Below the pieces are notes generated by a model. It was given only the letters and a program-made list of their open reading frames with translations, was not told the DNA's origin and did no database searches. The position numbers and the translations under genes are program-made. Shown here in pieces: positions 1-5,480 of a stretch of DNA of 6,756 nt (its first letter is position 1; each line of letters begins with the position of its first letter). The DNA comes from Bacillota bacterium (lineage in GTDB: Bacteria; Bacillota; DTU030; DUMP01): assembly GCA_012735455.1 (NCBI GenBank), contig JAAYHG010000311.1, positions 1 through 6,756 of the forward strand, in the 5' to 3' direction.

Positions 1-453
1 AAGCGCCAGCACTATGACAGCATAGCTTGCCATACCAGGGTTAAGAATAGCGCCCCGCATCCATGCCACCATGCCCATCGCCTGAATTAAGGCCAGAACA
101 ACAGTGCCGTAACGGGTGTACTGCGCCAGTTTTTTGCGCCCCTCTTCACCCTCTCTAGCCATCTCCTCCCAGCTTGGGATAACAATGGTGAGAAGCTGAA
201 CGATAATAGAGGAGGTAATGTAAGGGGTGATACTGAGGGCAAAGATTGAAACCCTCTTGAGAGCACCGCCAGAAAAGAGATCAAGAAAGCCCAAGAGGTT
301 TCCTTGACTAAAGATATCCGCCAGCACCGAGGGATCAATACCCGGTACCGGAATGTGACTACCGAGTCTAAAGACTAGAAAGGTAAGCAGGGTAAAATTT
401 ATCCTCCGCCGCAGATCCGGTATTTTCCAGGCGTTGCGCAAAGCGTCTAGCAC
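1..453 (-). CDS. secY: Preprotein translocase subunit SecY (N-terminal 151 residues; gene runs off the left edge)
   Basis: SecY is the central channel of the Sec translocon in the cytoplasmic membrane; it takes secretory and membrane proteins from the ribosome or SecA. Translating the minus strand gives 151 codons without a stop, beginning MLDALRNAWKIPDLRRR. A short amphipathic N-terminus is followed by TM1 (about residues 20-38, ending in IPVPGID), the plug region (about 50-70, LLGFLDLFSGGAL), TM2b with the SecY signature ITPYITSSIIVQLL (75-88), a charged cytosolic loop (94-113) and TM3 (about 115-133). Family members are about 420 residues, so roughly two thirds lie outside the window. The start is GTG, directly after the rplO stop TAG with no spacer, behind a GAGGTGATC ribosome binding site. 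Ending the spc operon with secY is the usual bacterial arrangement. Identity is very secure. Confidence 0.96.
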   Translation of the reverse strand, partial: MLDALRNAWKIPDLRRRINFTLLTFLVFRLGSHIPVPGIDPSVLADIFSQGNLLGFLDLFSGGALKRVSIFALSITPYITSSIIVQLLTIVIPSWEEMAREGEEGRKKLAQYTRYGTVVLALIQAMGMVAWMRGAILNPGMASYAVIVLAL

Positions 454-897
454 CTAGATCACCTCGGCCTTTCCTCCGGCCGCAGCTATTTTCTCTTGGG
501 CGGCCTTACTGAAGGCATGAACCCGCACTGTCAGCGGTTTGGTAAGTTCACCTGTAGCTAAAATCTTGACCTTATCATCGGGATGCTTCACTAGACCTGC
601 CGCACGCAGGGTCTCAGGGGTAACCTCTGCCCCTGCCTCAAATCGGTCCTCTAGGGCGGCAATATTTACCACCGCGTACTCAACCCGGAATGGGTTGTAA
701 AACCCTCGCTTGGGTAGACGCAACTGCAGCGGCTTCTGCCCACCCTCGAAGCCAGGCCGCACGTTACCGCCAGAGCGTGACTTCTGCCCCTTATGGCCTC
801 GTCCGGAGGTTTTGCCCCTCCCGGAGCCAATACCACGGCCAACACGTCGTCTCTCGCGCCGGGAACCGGGAGCCGGTGACAGTGTCGAAAGATCCAT
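454..897 (-). CDS. rplO: 50S ribosomal protein L15
   Basis: L15 is a 50S assembly protein whose long N-terminal extension runs into 23S rRNA. The product is 147 residues, the normal length. It begins [20 protein letters not shown], followed by the Gly/Arg-rich RNA-binding tail of the family (residues 19-44, [19 protein letters not shown] then RSGG), the [13 protein letters not shown] segment (50-66) and a globular C-terminal domain with [12 protein letters not shown] and the FSKAA motif near the end. An in-frame ATG 33 nt further upstream would overlap the end of rpmD. The inner ATG is preferred because AGGAGGTG lies 5 nt before it (GGAGG core 7 nt away) and it gives the family N-terminus. 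The gap to rpmD is 16 nt; the TAG stop touches the secY start. Confidence 0.97.
   Translation of the reverse strand: MDLSTLSPAPGSRRERRRVGRGIGSGRGKTSGRGHKGQKSRSGGNVRPGFEGGQKPLQLRLPKRGFYNPFRVEYAVVNIAALEDRFEAGAEVTPETLRAAGLVKHPDDKVKILATGELTKPLTVRVHAFSKAAQEKIAAAGGKAEVI
457..465 (-). promoter_or_regulatory. Extended ribosome binding site of secY inside the end of rplO
   Basis: Read on the minus strand the site is GAGGTGATC, nine bases that match the complement of the usual 16S rRNA 3' end (GATCACCTC). It lies wholly inside the last codons of rplO and its GAGG core is 8 nt from the secY GTG. It decides the GTG start of secY and implies that ribosomes ending rplO can begin secY directly. Confidence 0.75.
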
Positions 898-913
898 GGC
901 TACACCTCCTCGC

Positions 914-1096
914 CTATTCTTCTTCTTCAACCAGCAGCAGGTGCTGGACCTTACGAATCATTCCCTGGACAGCTGGGCTTGCCTCTTTAACGACCGACTG
1001 GTGCAAGCGGTGGAGTCCCAGAGCCCTTACCGTCGCCCGCTGGTCGGCAGGGCGGCCGATCGGGCTTTTCACCAGGGTGATCTTAACCTTGGCCAA
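914..1096 (-). CDS. rpmD: 50S ribosomal protein L30 (TTG start)
   Basis: L30 is a small 50S protein near the 5S rRNA side of the subunit, found in many but not all bacteria. The product is 60 residues: (M)[15 protein letters not shown], then [14 protein letters not shown] (20-33), which is the family signature, then a C-terminal strand [10 protein letters not shown]. Longer open reading upstream (to 1141) would overlap the end of rpsE and has no family match, so the TTG at 1096 is the start. It has a perfect AGGAGGT beginning in the last base of the rpsE stop and an 8-nt spacer. The four-glutamate C-terminus (57-60) is more acidic than I expect for this basic protein, but it is short and may be lineage-specific. 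Confidence 0.95.
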   Translation of the reverse strand: MAKVKITLVKSPIGRPADQRATVRALGLHRLHQSVVKEASPAVQGMIRKVQHLLLVEEEE

Positions 1097-1103
1097 TGCT
1101 CCT

Positions 1104-1110
1104 ACCTCCT
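1104..1110 (-). promoter_or_regulatory. Ribosome binding site deciding the TTG start of rpmD
   Basis: AGGAGGT on the minus strand; its first A is the last base of the rpsE stop codon TGA. The GGAGG core is 8 nt from TTG at 1096. No ATG or GTG in the rpmD frame lies at a suitable distance, so this site is the main evidence for the TTG start. Confidence 0.75.
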
Positions 1111-1643
1111 CAGCCAATGAGTTCTTGCACCGGAATACCACGCAGTCTTGCGACCTGTTCTGGTGTCTTCAAGGCCTTGAGAGCCTCGATGGTGGCCCGA
1201 GCCACATTGTTGGGGTTAGCTGAGCCCAGCGACTTGGTCAGGACGTCCTTGACACCAGCCAATTCCAAGATTGCACGCACCGCCCCACCAGCGATGACTC
1301 CGGTACCAGGCACAGCTGGCTTCAGGAGCACGCGGCCGGCGCCAAAGCGGCCGATAATCTCGTGGGGGATGGTGTTGTCCATGATCGGAACCATTATCAG
1401 GCTCTTCTTGGCATCCTCAACACCCTTGCGAATGGCCTCAGGCACCTCGGCAGCCTTACCTAAACCGATACCAACCTTGCCCTTGCCATTGCCCACTACA
1501 ACCAGCGCACTAAAGCTGAAGCGACGTCCGCCCTTGACCACTTTGGCCACACGGTTGATCGCTACTACTTTCTCCTGAAACTCACTCGGTGCCGCCTCTT
1601 CACGGCGTTCCCGCCGACGTCTTGGTTGCTCGTGTTTCTGCAA
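1110..1643 (-). CDS. rpsE: 30S ribosomal protein S5 (TTG start)
   Basis: S5 sits on the back of the 30S subunit near the decoding site and mRNA entry, and affects translation fidelity and spectinomycin response. The product is 177 residues. A basic/acidic low-complexity N-terminus ([17 protein letters not shown]) leads into the double-stranded-RNA-binding-like domain: [17 protein letters not shown] (26-42) and the S5 signature [20 protein letters not shown] (44-63). The C-terminal domain has [20 protein letters not shown] (91-110), [19 protein letters not shown] (113-131) and [10 protein letters not shown] (137-146). The spectinomycin-loop region ([11 protein letters not shown], 30-40) looks wild type. 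The start is TTG at 1643, 9 nt after AAAGGAGG; extending to the ATG at 1742 would run through the end of rplR. This is the only gene here that ends in TGA. Confidence 0.96.
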   Translation of the reverse strand: MQKHEQPRRRRERREEAAPSEFQEKVVAINRVAKVVKGGRRFSFSALVVVGNGKGKVGIGLGKAAEVPEAIRKGVEDAKKSLIMVPIMDNTIPHEIIGRFGAGRVLLKPAVPGTGVIAGGAVRAILELAGVKDVLTKSLGSANPNNVARATIEALKALKTPEQVARLRGIPVQELIG

Positions 1644-1652
1644 GCTTTTCTC

Positions 1653-1660
1653 CCTCCTTT
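1653..1660 (-). promoter_or_regulatory. Ribosome binding site deciding the TTG start of rpsE
   Basis: AAAGGAGG on the minus strand, in the 25-nt gap after the rplR stop, with a 9-nt spacer to TTG at 1643. It excludes the longer reading frame that begins at ATG 1742 inside rplR. Confidence 0.75.
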
Positions 1661-1668
1661 GCCACTGC

Positions 1669-2037
1669 CTAGAACTCGAGTCCCGCTTCCCGGGCTGCCT
1701 CAGCCAAGGCCGCGATACGTCCGTGGTACAGGTAGCCGCCACGGTCGAAGACCACCTGGGCGATACCCTTCTCTCGGGCCCGTTTCGCCACTAGTTCTCC
1801 TACCAGCTTGGCTCCCTCCACGTTACCGCCCTTGACCCCACTTGCCCTAAGTTCCGGGTCGAGGGTAGAGGCAGAGACGAGGGTGGTGCCTGTTTGGTCG
1901 TTGATCACTTGAGCGTAGATATGATTTAGGCTTCGGTACACTGCGAGCCGCGGCCGGGACGGGGTACCCGCCACTTTCTTGCGTACCCGCAGGTGCCGCA
2001 CCTGGCGCTTTCTATTACGATCCTGCCTCGTAATCAC
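1669..2037 (-). CDS. rplR: 50S ribosomal protein L18
   Basis: L18 binds 5S rRNA with L5 and helps dock it in the central protuberance. The product is 122 residues, the usual length. The flexible Arg/Lys-rich N-terminus (residues 3-21) is followed by the conserved [20 protein letters not shown] (24-43), [15 protein letters not shown] (44-58), a helix [18 protein letters not shown] and the C-terminal signature [13 protein letters not shown] (95-107). The start is GTG at 2037, preceded by AAAGGAG with a 9-nt spacer; (M)[10 protein letters not shown] matches the family N-terminus. The gap to rplF is 23 nt and to rpsE 25 nt. Confidence 0.97.
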   Translation of the reverse strand: MITRQDRNRKRQVRHLRVRKKVAGTPSRPRLAVYRSLNHIYAQVINDQTGTTLVSASTLDPELRASGVKGGNVEGAKLVGELVAKRAREKGIAQVVFDRGGYLYHGRIAALAEAAREAGLEF

Positions 2038-2060
2038 CTGCGCACTCTCCTTTCCGGGCC

Positions 2061-2606
2061 CTACTTAGCGGACTTGCCCGCCTTGCCTACCTTGCGGCGC
2101 ACCCGCTCGCCCTCATAGTGAATACCCTTGCCCTTATAAGGCTCCGGTGGGCGCCGTCTCCTTACGTCTGCGGCCACTTCACCAACAAGCTCTTTGTTTG
2201 TCCCAAGCACAACAACCTTATTAGGTGCCGGTACCTCAAACTCAACGCCCTCGGGGGGGTCAATCTCCACCGGGTGAGAGTAACCAAGCTGCATCAACAA
2301 TTTGCGGCCCTGTTTTTGTGCCCTATAACCTACACCACTGATCTCCAGTGTCTTGGCAAAGCCCTTGGTTACACCCTCAACCATATTCGCTACCAAGGTA
2401 CGGGTGAGGCCATGCAAAGCCCGGTGCTCCGCCTGATCGGAGGGCCTTGTCACCAGTAGCACATCGCCCTCGCGAGTAACACTGATGTCCTGGTGGATCT
2501 CCCGAACAAGTTCCCCCTTGGGACCCTTGACCCGTACCGTTGAACCCTCTATGGTTACCTCCACCCCCGCCGGCACCGGGATGGGTTTCTTACCTATCCT
2601 GGACAT
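2061..2606 (-). CDS. rplF: 50S ribosomal protein L6
   Basis: L6 lies near the factor-binding site of 50S and contacts 23S helix 97. The product is 181 residues, full length. It has two related L6 domains: the N-terminal one begins [17 protein letters not shown] and holds VKGPKGEL (26-33); the C-terminal one holds [17 protein letters not shown] (87-103), LGYSHPV (107-113) and the signature PEPYKGKGI (154-162). A run of four arginines (149-152, before the signature) replaces the more usual mixed sequence there. The basic C-terminal tail GKAGKSAK is typical. The ATG start has AGGAGGAG with a 7-nt core spacing, in a 15-nt gap after rpsH. A run of seven C (plus-strand G 2253-2259) encodes part of Asp-Pro-Pro-Glu (116-119) and the frame is intact. 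Confidence 0.97.
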   Translation of the reverse strand: MSRIGKKPIPVPAGVEVTIEGSTVRVKGPKGELVREIHQDISVTREGDVLLVTRPSDQAEHRALHGLTRTLVANMVEGVTKGFAKTLEISGVGYRAQKQGRKLLMQLGYSHPVEIDPPEGVEFEVPAPNKVVVLGTNKELVGEVAADVRRRRPPEPYKGKGIHYEGERVRRKVGKAGKSAK

Positions 2607-2621
2607 TCCAACTCCTCCTCA

Positions 2622-3020
2622 CTACCACACGTAGCAGAGGACTTCGCCGCCCACACCTTCTTGCCGGGCCTGTTTGTCACTCATGATACCCTTAGGTGTG
2701 GACATAATGGCGATACCCAGTCCCCTAAGCACCTTCGGGACCTCGTGCCGGCCCACATACACCCTGAGGCCCGGCTTGCTGATCCTCTTCAGGTCGGTGA
2801 GGACACGCTCCTTATTGGGACCATACTTCAAATAGACCCGGAGCATACCCTGTTTGTTATCTTCCACATACTCGTAGTCGCGCACAAAGCCTTCGGCCTT
2901 CAGGATTTCCGCTATCGCCCTCTTAACCCGCGAGGCCGGAATCTCCACCACCTCGTGGCGAGCCACGTTAGCGTTTCTGATCCTGGTCAGCATATCGGCA
3001 ATAGGATCAGTCATGCTCAC
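2622..3020 (-). CDS. rpsH: 30S ribosomal protein S8
   Basis: S8 is a primary 16S rRNA-binding protein of the 30S platform; in E. coli it also represses spc translation. The product is 132 residues from GTG at 3020. The N-terminal domain has [16 protein letters not shown] (3-18) and [20 protein letters not shown] (26-45). The C-terminal RNA-binding domain has [14 protein letters not shown] (77-90), the signature [13 protein letters not shown] (103-115) and the terminal GGEVLCYVW. An ATG two codons later (3014) is the alternative start. GTG is preferred because many Firmicutes have two residues before MTDPIADM and because the nearest purine stretch fits it better. The Shine-Dalgarno is weak (AGAAGG at 3033-3038 with 12 nt, or AGG at 3029-3031 with 8 nt), unlike its neighbours. 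Confidence 0.96.
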   Translation of the reverse strand: MSMTDPIADMLTRIRNANVARHEVVEIPASRVKRAIAEILKAEGFVRDYEYVEDNKQGMLRVYLKYGPNKERVLTDLKRISKPGLRVYVGRHEVPKVLRGLGIAIMSTPKGIMSDKQARQEGVGGEVLCYVW

Positions 3021-3042
3021 TTTGTATGCCTGCCTTCTGGCC

Positions 3043-3228
3043 CTACCAGCTGGCCTTCCTTACTCCCGGGATCTCCCCACGGTAGGCCCGCTCCCGGAAA
3101 CAAATCCGGCAGATCCCGAACTTACGGAGGTAGGCATGGGGACGGCCACAGATCTTACAACGGTTATACGCCCGCACTTTGAACTTAGGTGGGCGCTTCC
3201 AAGTCTCAACTAGGCCCTTTCTGGCCAC
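3043..3228 (-). CDS. rpsN: 30S ribosomal protein S14, zinc-binding short form (type Z)
   Basis: S14 sits in the 30S head beside S3, S10 and S19. The product is 61 residues, the short form, beginning (M)[18 protein letters not shown]. It keeps two CxxC pairs, Cys24-x2-Cys27 and Cys40-x2-Cys43, expected to bind one zinc ion; long cysteine-free S14 forms are about 89-101 residues. The C-terminus REL-like region [18 protein letters not shown] is typical of the family. The start is GTG at 3228, 8 nt after AAAGGAGG. It lies between rplE (19-nt gap) and rpsH (22-nt gap), the standard place. The gene is often called rpsZ or rpsN1 in Firmicutes. A zinc-independent paralogue elsewhere in the genome is possible but cannot be seen here. 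Confidence 0.97.
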   Translation of the reverse strand: MARKGLVETWKRPPKFKVRAYNRCKICGRPHAYLRKFGICRICFRERAYRGEIPGVRKASW

Positions 3229-3247
3229 TCCCGTTCCCTCCTTTGCT

Positions 3248-3787
3248 TTAGCTTTCCCGGAACGGCATACCGAGGAGTCGTAGGAACTCGCGTGCCTCCT
3301 CGTCTGTCCGCGCTGTTGTCACAATGGTGATATCCATTCCCCTTACCTTCTCGACCTTGTCGTAGTCGATCTCAGGGAAAATGAGTTGCTCCTTGATGCC
3401 CAACGTGTAGTTACCCCGCCCGTCGAACCCCTTAGGGGAGACGCCGCGGAAGTCACGCACCCGGGGCAGCGCCACGTTCATGAGCTTCTGCAGGAAGTCG
3501 TACATACGCGTGCCACGTAGGGTCACCTTTGTACCGATAGCGGCACCGGCACGCACCTTAAAATTCGCGATAGACTTTTTCGCTCGAGTCACAATGGGTT
3601 TTTGCCCAGCAATCTGGGTAAGATCCGCCACAGCAGCATCCAGGAGCTTTGGGTTTTGCAGGGCATCGCCCACGCCCATGTTGACAACGACCTTTTCGAG
3701 CTTGGGAACCTGCATGACGTTTGTATAGCCAAAACGCTGCATCAGCGCTGGCACAACTTCCTGCTGATATTTATCCCTCAGGTCCAC
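3248..3787 (-). CDS. rplE: 50S ribosomal protein L5 (GTG start)
   Basis: L5 binds 5S rRNA, forms part of the central protuberance and contacts the P-site tRNA and the 30S head. The product is 179 residues, exactly the common length: (M)[20 protein letters not shown], then [16 protein letters not shown] (27-42, the L5 signature), [20 protein letters not shown] (58-77), the G..IG.KVTLRG..MY segment (81-96) and the C-terminal [19 protein letters not shown] (113-131) with FPEIDYDKV. The open frame continues 49 codons upstream, but that stretch lies inside rplX in another frame. The GTG at 3787 sits 8 nt after AAAGGAGG; another GTG at 3793 is only 2 nt from that core and is too close. Confidence 0.97.
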   Translation of the reverse strand: MDLRDKYQQEVVPALMQRFGYTNVMQVPKLEKVVVNMGVGDALQNPKLLDAAVADLTQIAGQKPIVTRAKKSIANFKVRAGAAIGTKVTLRGTRMYDFLQKLMNVALPRVRDFRGVSPKGFDGRGNYTLGIKEQLIFPEIDYDKVEKVRGMDITIVTTARTDEEAREFLRLLGMPFRES

Positions 3788-3794
3788 AGGCACT

Positions 3795-3803
3795 ACCTCC
3801 TTT
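3795..3803 (-). promoter_or_regulatory. Ribosome binding site deciding the rplE start
   Basis: AAAGGAGGT on the minus strand in the 22-nt gap after rplX. It chooses the GTG at 3787 (8-nt spacing) over the GTG at 3793 (2 nt) and over an upstream frame extension through rplX. Confidence 0.75.
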
Positions 3804-3809
3804 CCCCGC

Positions 3810-4136
3810 TTACTTATCGACAACCTCGCCGCACTTCTTGCACACCCGCACGCGGCGGCCATCAGCGAGGACTTTCTTCCCAACCCGGGCAGGCTTGCCA
3901 CAGCGACTGCACACCAGCTGTACATTGCTGGCATGAAGCGGTGCCTCCTGGCTGATGATCCCGCCCTGCTGAATTTTCCTTGTAGGTCTGGTATGGCGCT
4001 TGATCATGTTCACGCCTTCGACCAGCACTCTACCCTTGGCGGGGAAGACGCGGAGGATCTTGCCCTTCTTGCCGCAATCCTTGCCGGCGATGACTATCAC
4101 CGTATCGCCTTTCTTCACGTGTACTTTGGGCTGCAA
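3810..4136 (-). CDS. rplX: 50S ribosomal protein L24 with C-terminal four-cysteine tail (TTG start)
   Basis: L24 starts 50S assembly by binding the 5' domain of 23S rRNA and lies by the tunnel exit. The product is 108 residues. The KOW domain is clear: [21 protein letters not shown] (5-25), then [25 protein letters not shown]. The C-terminal part has Cys76-x2-Cys79-Gly and Cys99-x2-Cys102-Gly, a zinc-ribbon-like arrangement found in many clostridial L24 proteins and lacking in Bacillus-type ones (family knowledge; zinc binding is inferred). Cys21 stands where a basic residue is usual in GKDxGKKG. The start is TTG at 4136, 8 nt after AAGGAGG; no upstream ATG or GTG fits. The gap to rplN is 19 nt. 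Confidence 0.96.
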   Translation of the reverse strand: MQPKVHVKKGDTVIVIAGKDCGKKGKILRVFPAKGRVLVEGVNMIKRHTRPTRKIQQGGIISQEAPLHASNVQLVCSRCGKPARVGKKVLADGRRVRVCKKCGEVVDK

Positions 4137-4144
4137 CCTAAACG

Positions 4145-4151
4145 CCTCCTT
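4145..4151 (-). promoter_or_regulatory. Ribosome binding site deciding the TTG start of rplX
   Basis: AAGGAGG on the minus strand, 8 nt before TTG at 4136, in the short gap after rplN. The next in-frame GTG (residue 7) would be 26 nt away and would remove the conserved start of the KOW domain. Confidence 0.72.
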
Positions 4152-4155
4152 CCCC

Positions 4156-4524
4156 CTACAGCACTTCCGGTGCCAGAGAGATGATCTTCATGAATTCCTT
4201 CTCACGCAACTCTCGCGCCACCGGGCCAAAAATACGCGTTCCACGGGGTTCCTTATCATCTTTTATGATAACCGCGGCGTTCTCGTCGAAGCGGATGTAG
4301 GAGCCGTCCGCACGCCGCACACCTTTCTTGGTTCTAACAACCACGGCTTTAACCACGTCGCCCTTTTTAACAACACCGCCGGGCGTTGCCTGCTTAACAC
4401 TGGCAACAATGATATCCCCCACATTGGCATAACGCCGCCTTGAACCGCCAGGCACCTGTATGCACATGAGCTCTTTTGCTCCGGTATTATCTGCCACAAC
4501 CAGCCTCGACTGTGGCTGAATCAT
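4156..4524 (-). CDS. rplN: 50S ribosomal protein L14
   Basis: L14 is a beta-barrel protein on the subunit interface; it forms bridges to 16S rRNA and is the docking site of the silencing factor RsfS. The product is 122 residues, the canonical length. It begins [20 protein letters not shown], with [19 protein letters not shown] (26-44), the signature [20 protein letters not shown] (52-71), [33 protein letters not shown] and the C-terminal [12 protein letters not shown]. The ATG start is preceded by AAAGGGGGT (8-nt spacing), a variant with G for the usual A that still can pair through G-U. It follows rpsQ after 29 nt with no terminator or promoter visible, so the S10 and spc gene sets look continuous. 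Confidence 0.97.
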   Translation of the reverse strand: MIQPQSRLVVADNTGAKELMCIQVPGGSRRRYANVGDIIVASVKQATPGGVVKKGDVVKAVVVRTKKGVRRADGSYIRFDENAAVIIKDDKEPRGTRIFGPVARELREKEFMKIISLAPEVL

Positions 4525-4553
4525 CTTCTTAACCCCCTTTCAGCAAGGGCGTA

Positions 4554-4808
4554 CTAGCGAGCCTTCTCAATGATCTCGACCACTCGCCACCTCTTATCCT
4601 TAGATAGCGGCCGTGTAGAGCTGACCCGTACGCGGTCCCCAACGCTGCACGAATTATCGGCGTCATGCGCTTTTAGACGCGATGTGCGCCGGATAGTACG
4701 CTTGTAGAGAGGATGCTGGACGGTATTTAGGACTTCCACTACAACCGTCTTATCCATTTTATCACTAACCACAGTACCAATGCGGGTCTTTCTGGTTCCT
4801 CTTACCAA
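4554..4808 (-). CDS. rpsQ: 30S ribosomal protein S17 (TTG start)
   Basis: S17 is a primary 16S-binding protein with an OB fold in the 30S body. The product is 84 residues: (M)[20 protein letters not shown] (to 21), [21 protein letters not shown] (32-52) and the signature [18 protein letters not shown] (57-74), then VVEIIEKAR. The start is TTG at 4808, 8 nt after AAAGGAGG. An ATG at 4827 is out of frame and reads only 20 codons. The gap before this gene is 41 nt, the longest in the window, and holds a direct repeat and a possible hairpin described separately. The gene is the last of the S10 set and is followed directly by the spc set. Confidence 0.96.
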   Translation of the reverse strand: MVRGTRKTRIGTVVSDKMDKTVVVEVLNTVQHPLYKRTIRRTSRLKAHDADNSCSVGDRVRVSSTRPLSKDKRWRVVEIIEKAR

Positions 4809-4812
4809 GCTC

Positions 4813-4834
4813 CTGGCCTCCTTTCATCTGCCAG
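4813..4834 (-). promoter_or_regulatory. Ribosome binding site of rpsQ in a possible small hairpin
   Basis: On the minus strand CTGGC (4834-4830) and GCCAG (4817-4813) are perfect 5-base complements separated by 12 nt. The AAAGGAGG Shine-Dalgarno of rpsQ (4824-4817) lies in the loop, with its last G in the stem. The 8-nt spacer to TTG at 4808 supports the start. Whether the hairpin forms in the mRNA is uncertain, since five pairs alone are weak. Confidence 0.4.
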
Positions 4835-4837
4835 ATC

Positions 4838-4852
4838 TGCGCTAATGCGCTA
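4838..4852 (-). repeat. 7-nt direct repeat covering the rpmC stop
   Basis: TAGCGCA occurs twice, separated by one T (4852-4846 and 4844-4838 on the minus strand); the first copy begins with the rpmC stop TAG. The unit also contains a short self-complementary GCGC-ATTA-GCGC (4850-4839). It may be a micro-duplication that lengthened this gap. A chance origin is possible. Confidence 0.5.
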
Positions 4853-5053
4853 CTTCTTCAGGGCAGCTAGCTCTCTCTGCCGCAGGATTGTCTTAATCCT
4901 GGCGATGGACTTCCTAACCTCACGGATCCGCATAGGGTTATCCAGTTGCCGTGTGGCCAACTGGAATCGAAGGTTAAACAGCTCCTCTTTGAAGCCGGAA
5001 AGTTTCTCCTTAAGCTCACTCTCACTAAGCTCAACCAATTCCTTAGCTTTCAC
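4850..5053 (-). CDS. rpmC: 50S ribosomal protein L29 (GTG start, overlaps rplP)
   Basis: L29 is a small helical protein at the tunnel exit next to L23, near where signal recognition particle and trigger factor dock. The product is 67 residues: (M)[19 protein letters not shown], then the family core [21 protein letters not shown] (24-44) and a C-terminal helix [18 protein letters not shown]. Arg35 stands where glycine is common in LATGQL. The start GTG at 5053 overlaps the last 11 nt of rplP. Two further in-frame GTG codons lie upstream (5065 and 5062), but the chosen one gives the standard N-terminus and has GGTGGTGA (one mismatch to GGAGGTGA) at the 8-nt spacing used by most genes here. The overlap suggests coupled translation with rplP. 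Confidence 0.94.
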   Translation of the reverse strand: MKAKELVELSESELKEKLSGFKEELFNLRFQLATRQLDNPMRIREVRKSIARIKTILRQRELAALKK

Positions 5054-5477
5054 CGGCCTCACCACCCACTTCCATGCGCTTGACAAAGCGCGTTCTTACC
5101 GGCAGCTTCTGCGCTGCCAGCCGCATAGCTTCTCGGGCAACCTCCTCGTTCACACCAGTGAGCTCGATGAGGATCCGCCCTGGTTTGACCACCGCTACCC
5201 AGTACTCAGGCGAACCCTTGCCGCTACCCATGCGGGTCTCAGCCGGTTTCGCGGTAATGGGCTTATCGGGGAAAATCTTAATCCAGACCCGGCCACCACG
5301 CTTAATGTGGCGGGTGAGGGCCACACGGGCTGCCTCAATCTGCCGCGCTGTAATCCAACCCGCTTCTAGAGAGGCTAAGCCGTAGTCGCCGAAGACCACC
5401 TTAGTCCCGCGCTGAGCACTGCCGCGCGGACGAGGTCGATGTTGCTTTCTGTACTTAACTCGCTTCGGCATCAACAT
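5043..5477 (-). CDS. rplP: 50S ribosomal protein L16
   Basis: L16 is a late-assembling 50S protein that positions tRNA in the A and P sites. The product is 144 residues: [28 protein letters not shown] (21-34), [15 protein letters not shown] (37-51), [12 protein letters not shown] (64-75) and [21 protein letters not shown] (80-100). Arg82 in RMGSGKG corresponds to the arginine that is hydroxylated in E. coli L16 (family knowledge). The segment RPRPRGSA (14-21) differs from the commoner RGRMKGxA. The ATG at 5477 is 10 nt after a GGAGG core; the ATG two codons later (5471) would be 16 nt away, so the MLMPKR start is preferred. The start lies 3 nt after the rpsC stop and the end overlaps rpmC. 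Confidence 0.97.
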   Translation of the reverse strand: MLMPKRVKYRKQHRPRPRGSAQRGTKVVFGDYGLASLEAGWITARQIEAARVALTRHIKRGGRVWIKIFPDKPITAKPAETRMGSGKGSPEYWVAVVKPGRILIELTGVNEEVAREAMRLAAQKLPVRTRFVKRMEVGGEAGES

Positions 5478-5480
5478 GTG

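Noticed and set aside
87..338. 83-codon minus-strand frame inside secY
   Set aside because: The secY frame over the same bases gives a clear SecY N-terminus with its signature; this frame is an out-of-register shadow.
690..1223. Long open frames on the plus strand (also 710-1120, 1096-1578, 2661-3182, 4845-5369, 5859-6434 and others)
   Set aside because: They lie antisense to certain ribosomal protein genes, match no family I know, span several gene junctions, and have low-complexity or Cys/Trp/Ser-rich compositions typical of shadow frames in GC-rich DNA.
2253..2259. Run of seven G (C7 on the coding strand) as a frameshift or slippage site in rplF
   Set aside because: The L6 frame is intact and full length through the run, and it codes for ordinary residues. 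No slippage partner frame of any length is evident.
3780..3812. E. coli-like S8 repressor site at the rplX-rplE junction
   Set aside because: The gap is 22 nt and is mostly the AAAGGAGGT site; I see no helix resembling the S8-binding element of 16S rRNA. This feedback is established for E. coli and need not exist here.
3788..3934. N-terminal extension of rplE upstream of GTG 3787
   Set aside because: The extension is the rplX coding sequence read in another frame, has no L5 homology, and the strong ribosome binding site favours 3787.
4765..4827. 20-codon frame from ATG at 4827 across the rpsQ ribosome binding site
   Set aside because: No Shine-Dalgarno precedes it, it is out of frame with rpsQ and the short product resembles nothing. 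A leader peptide role would need conservation data.
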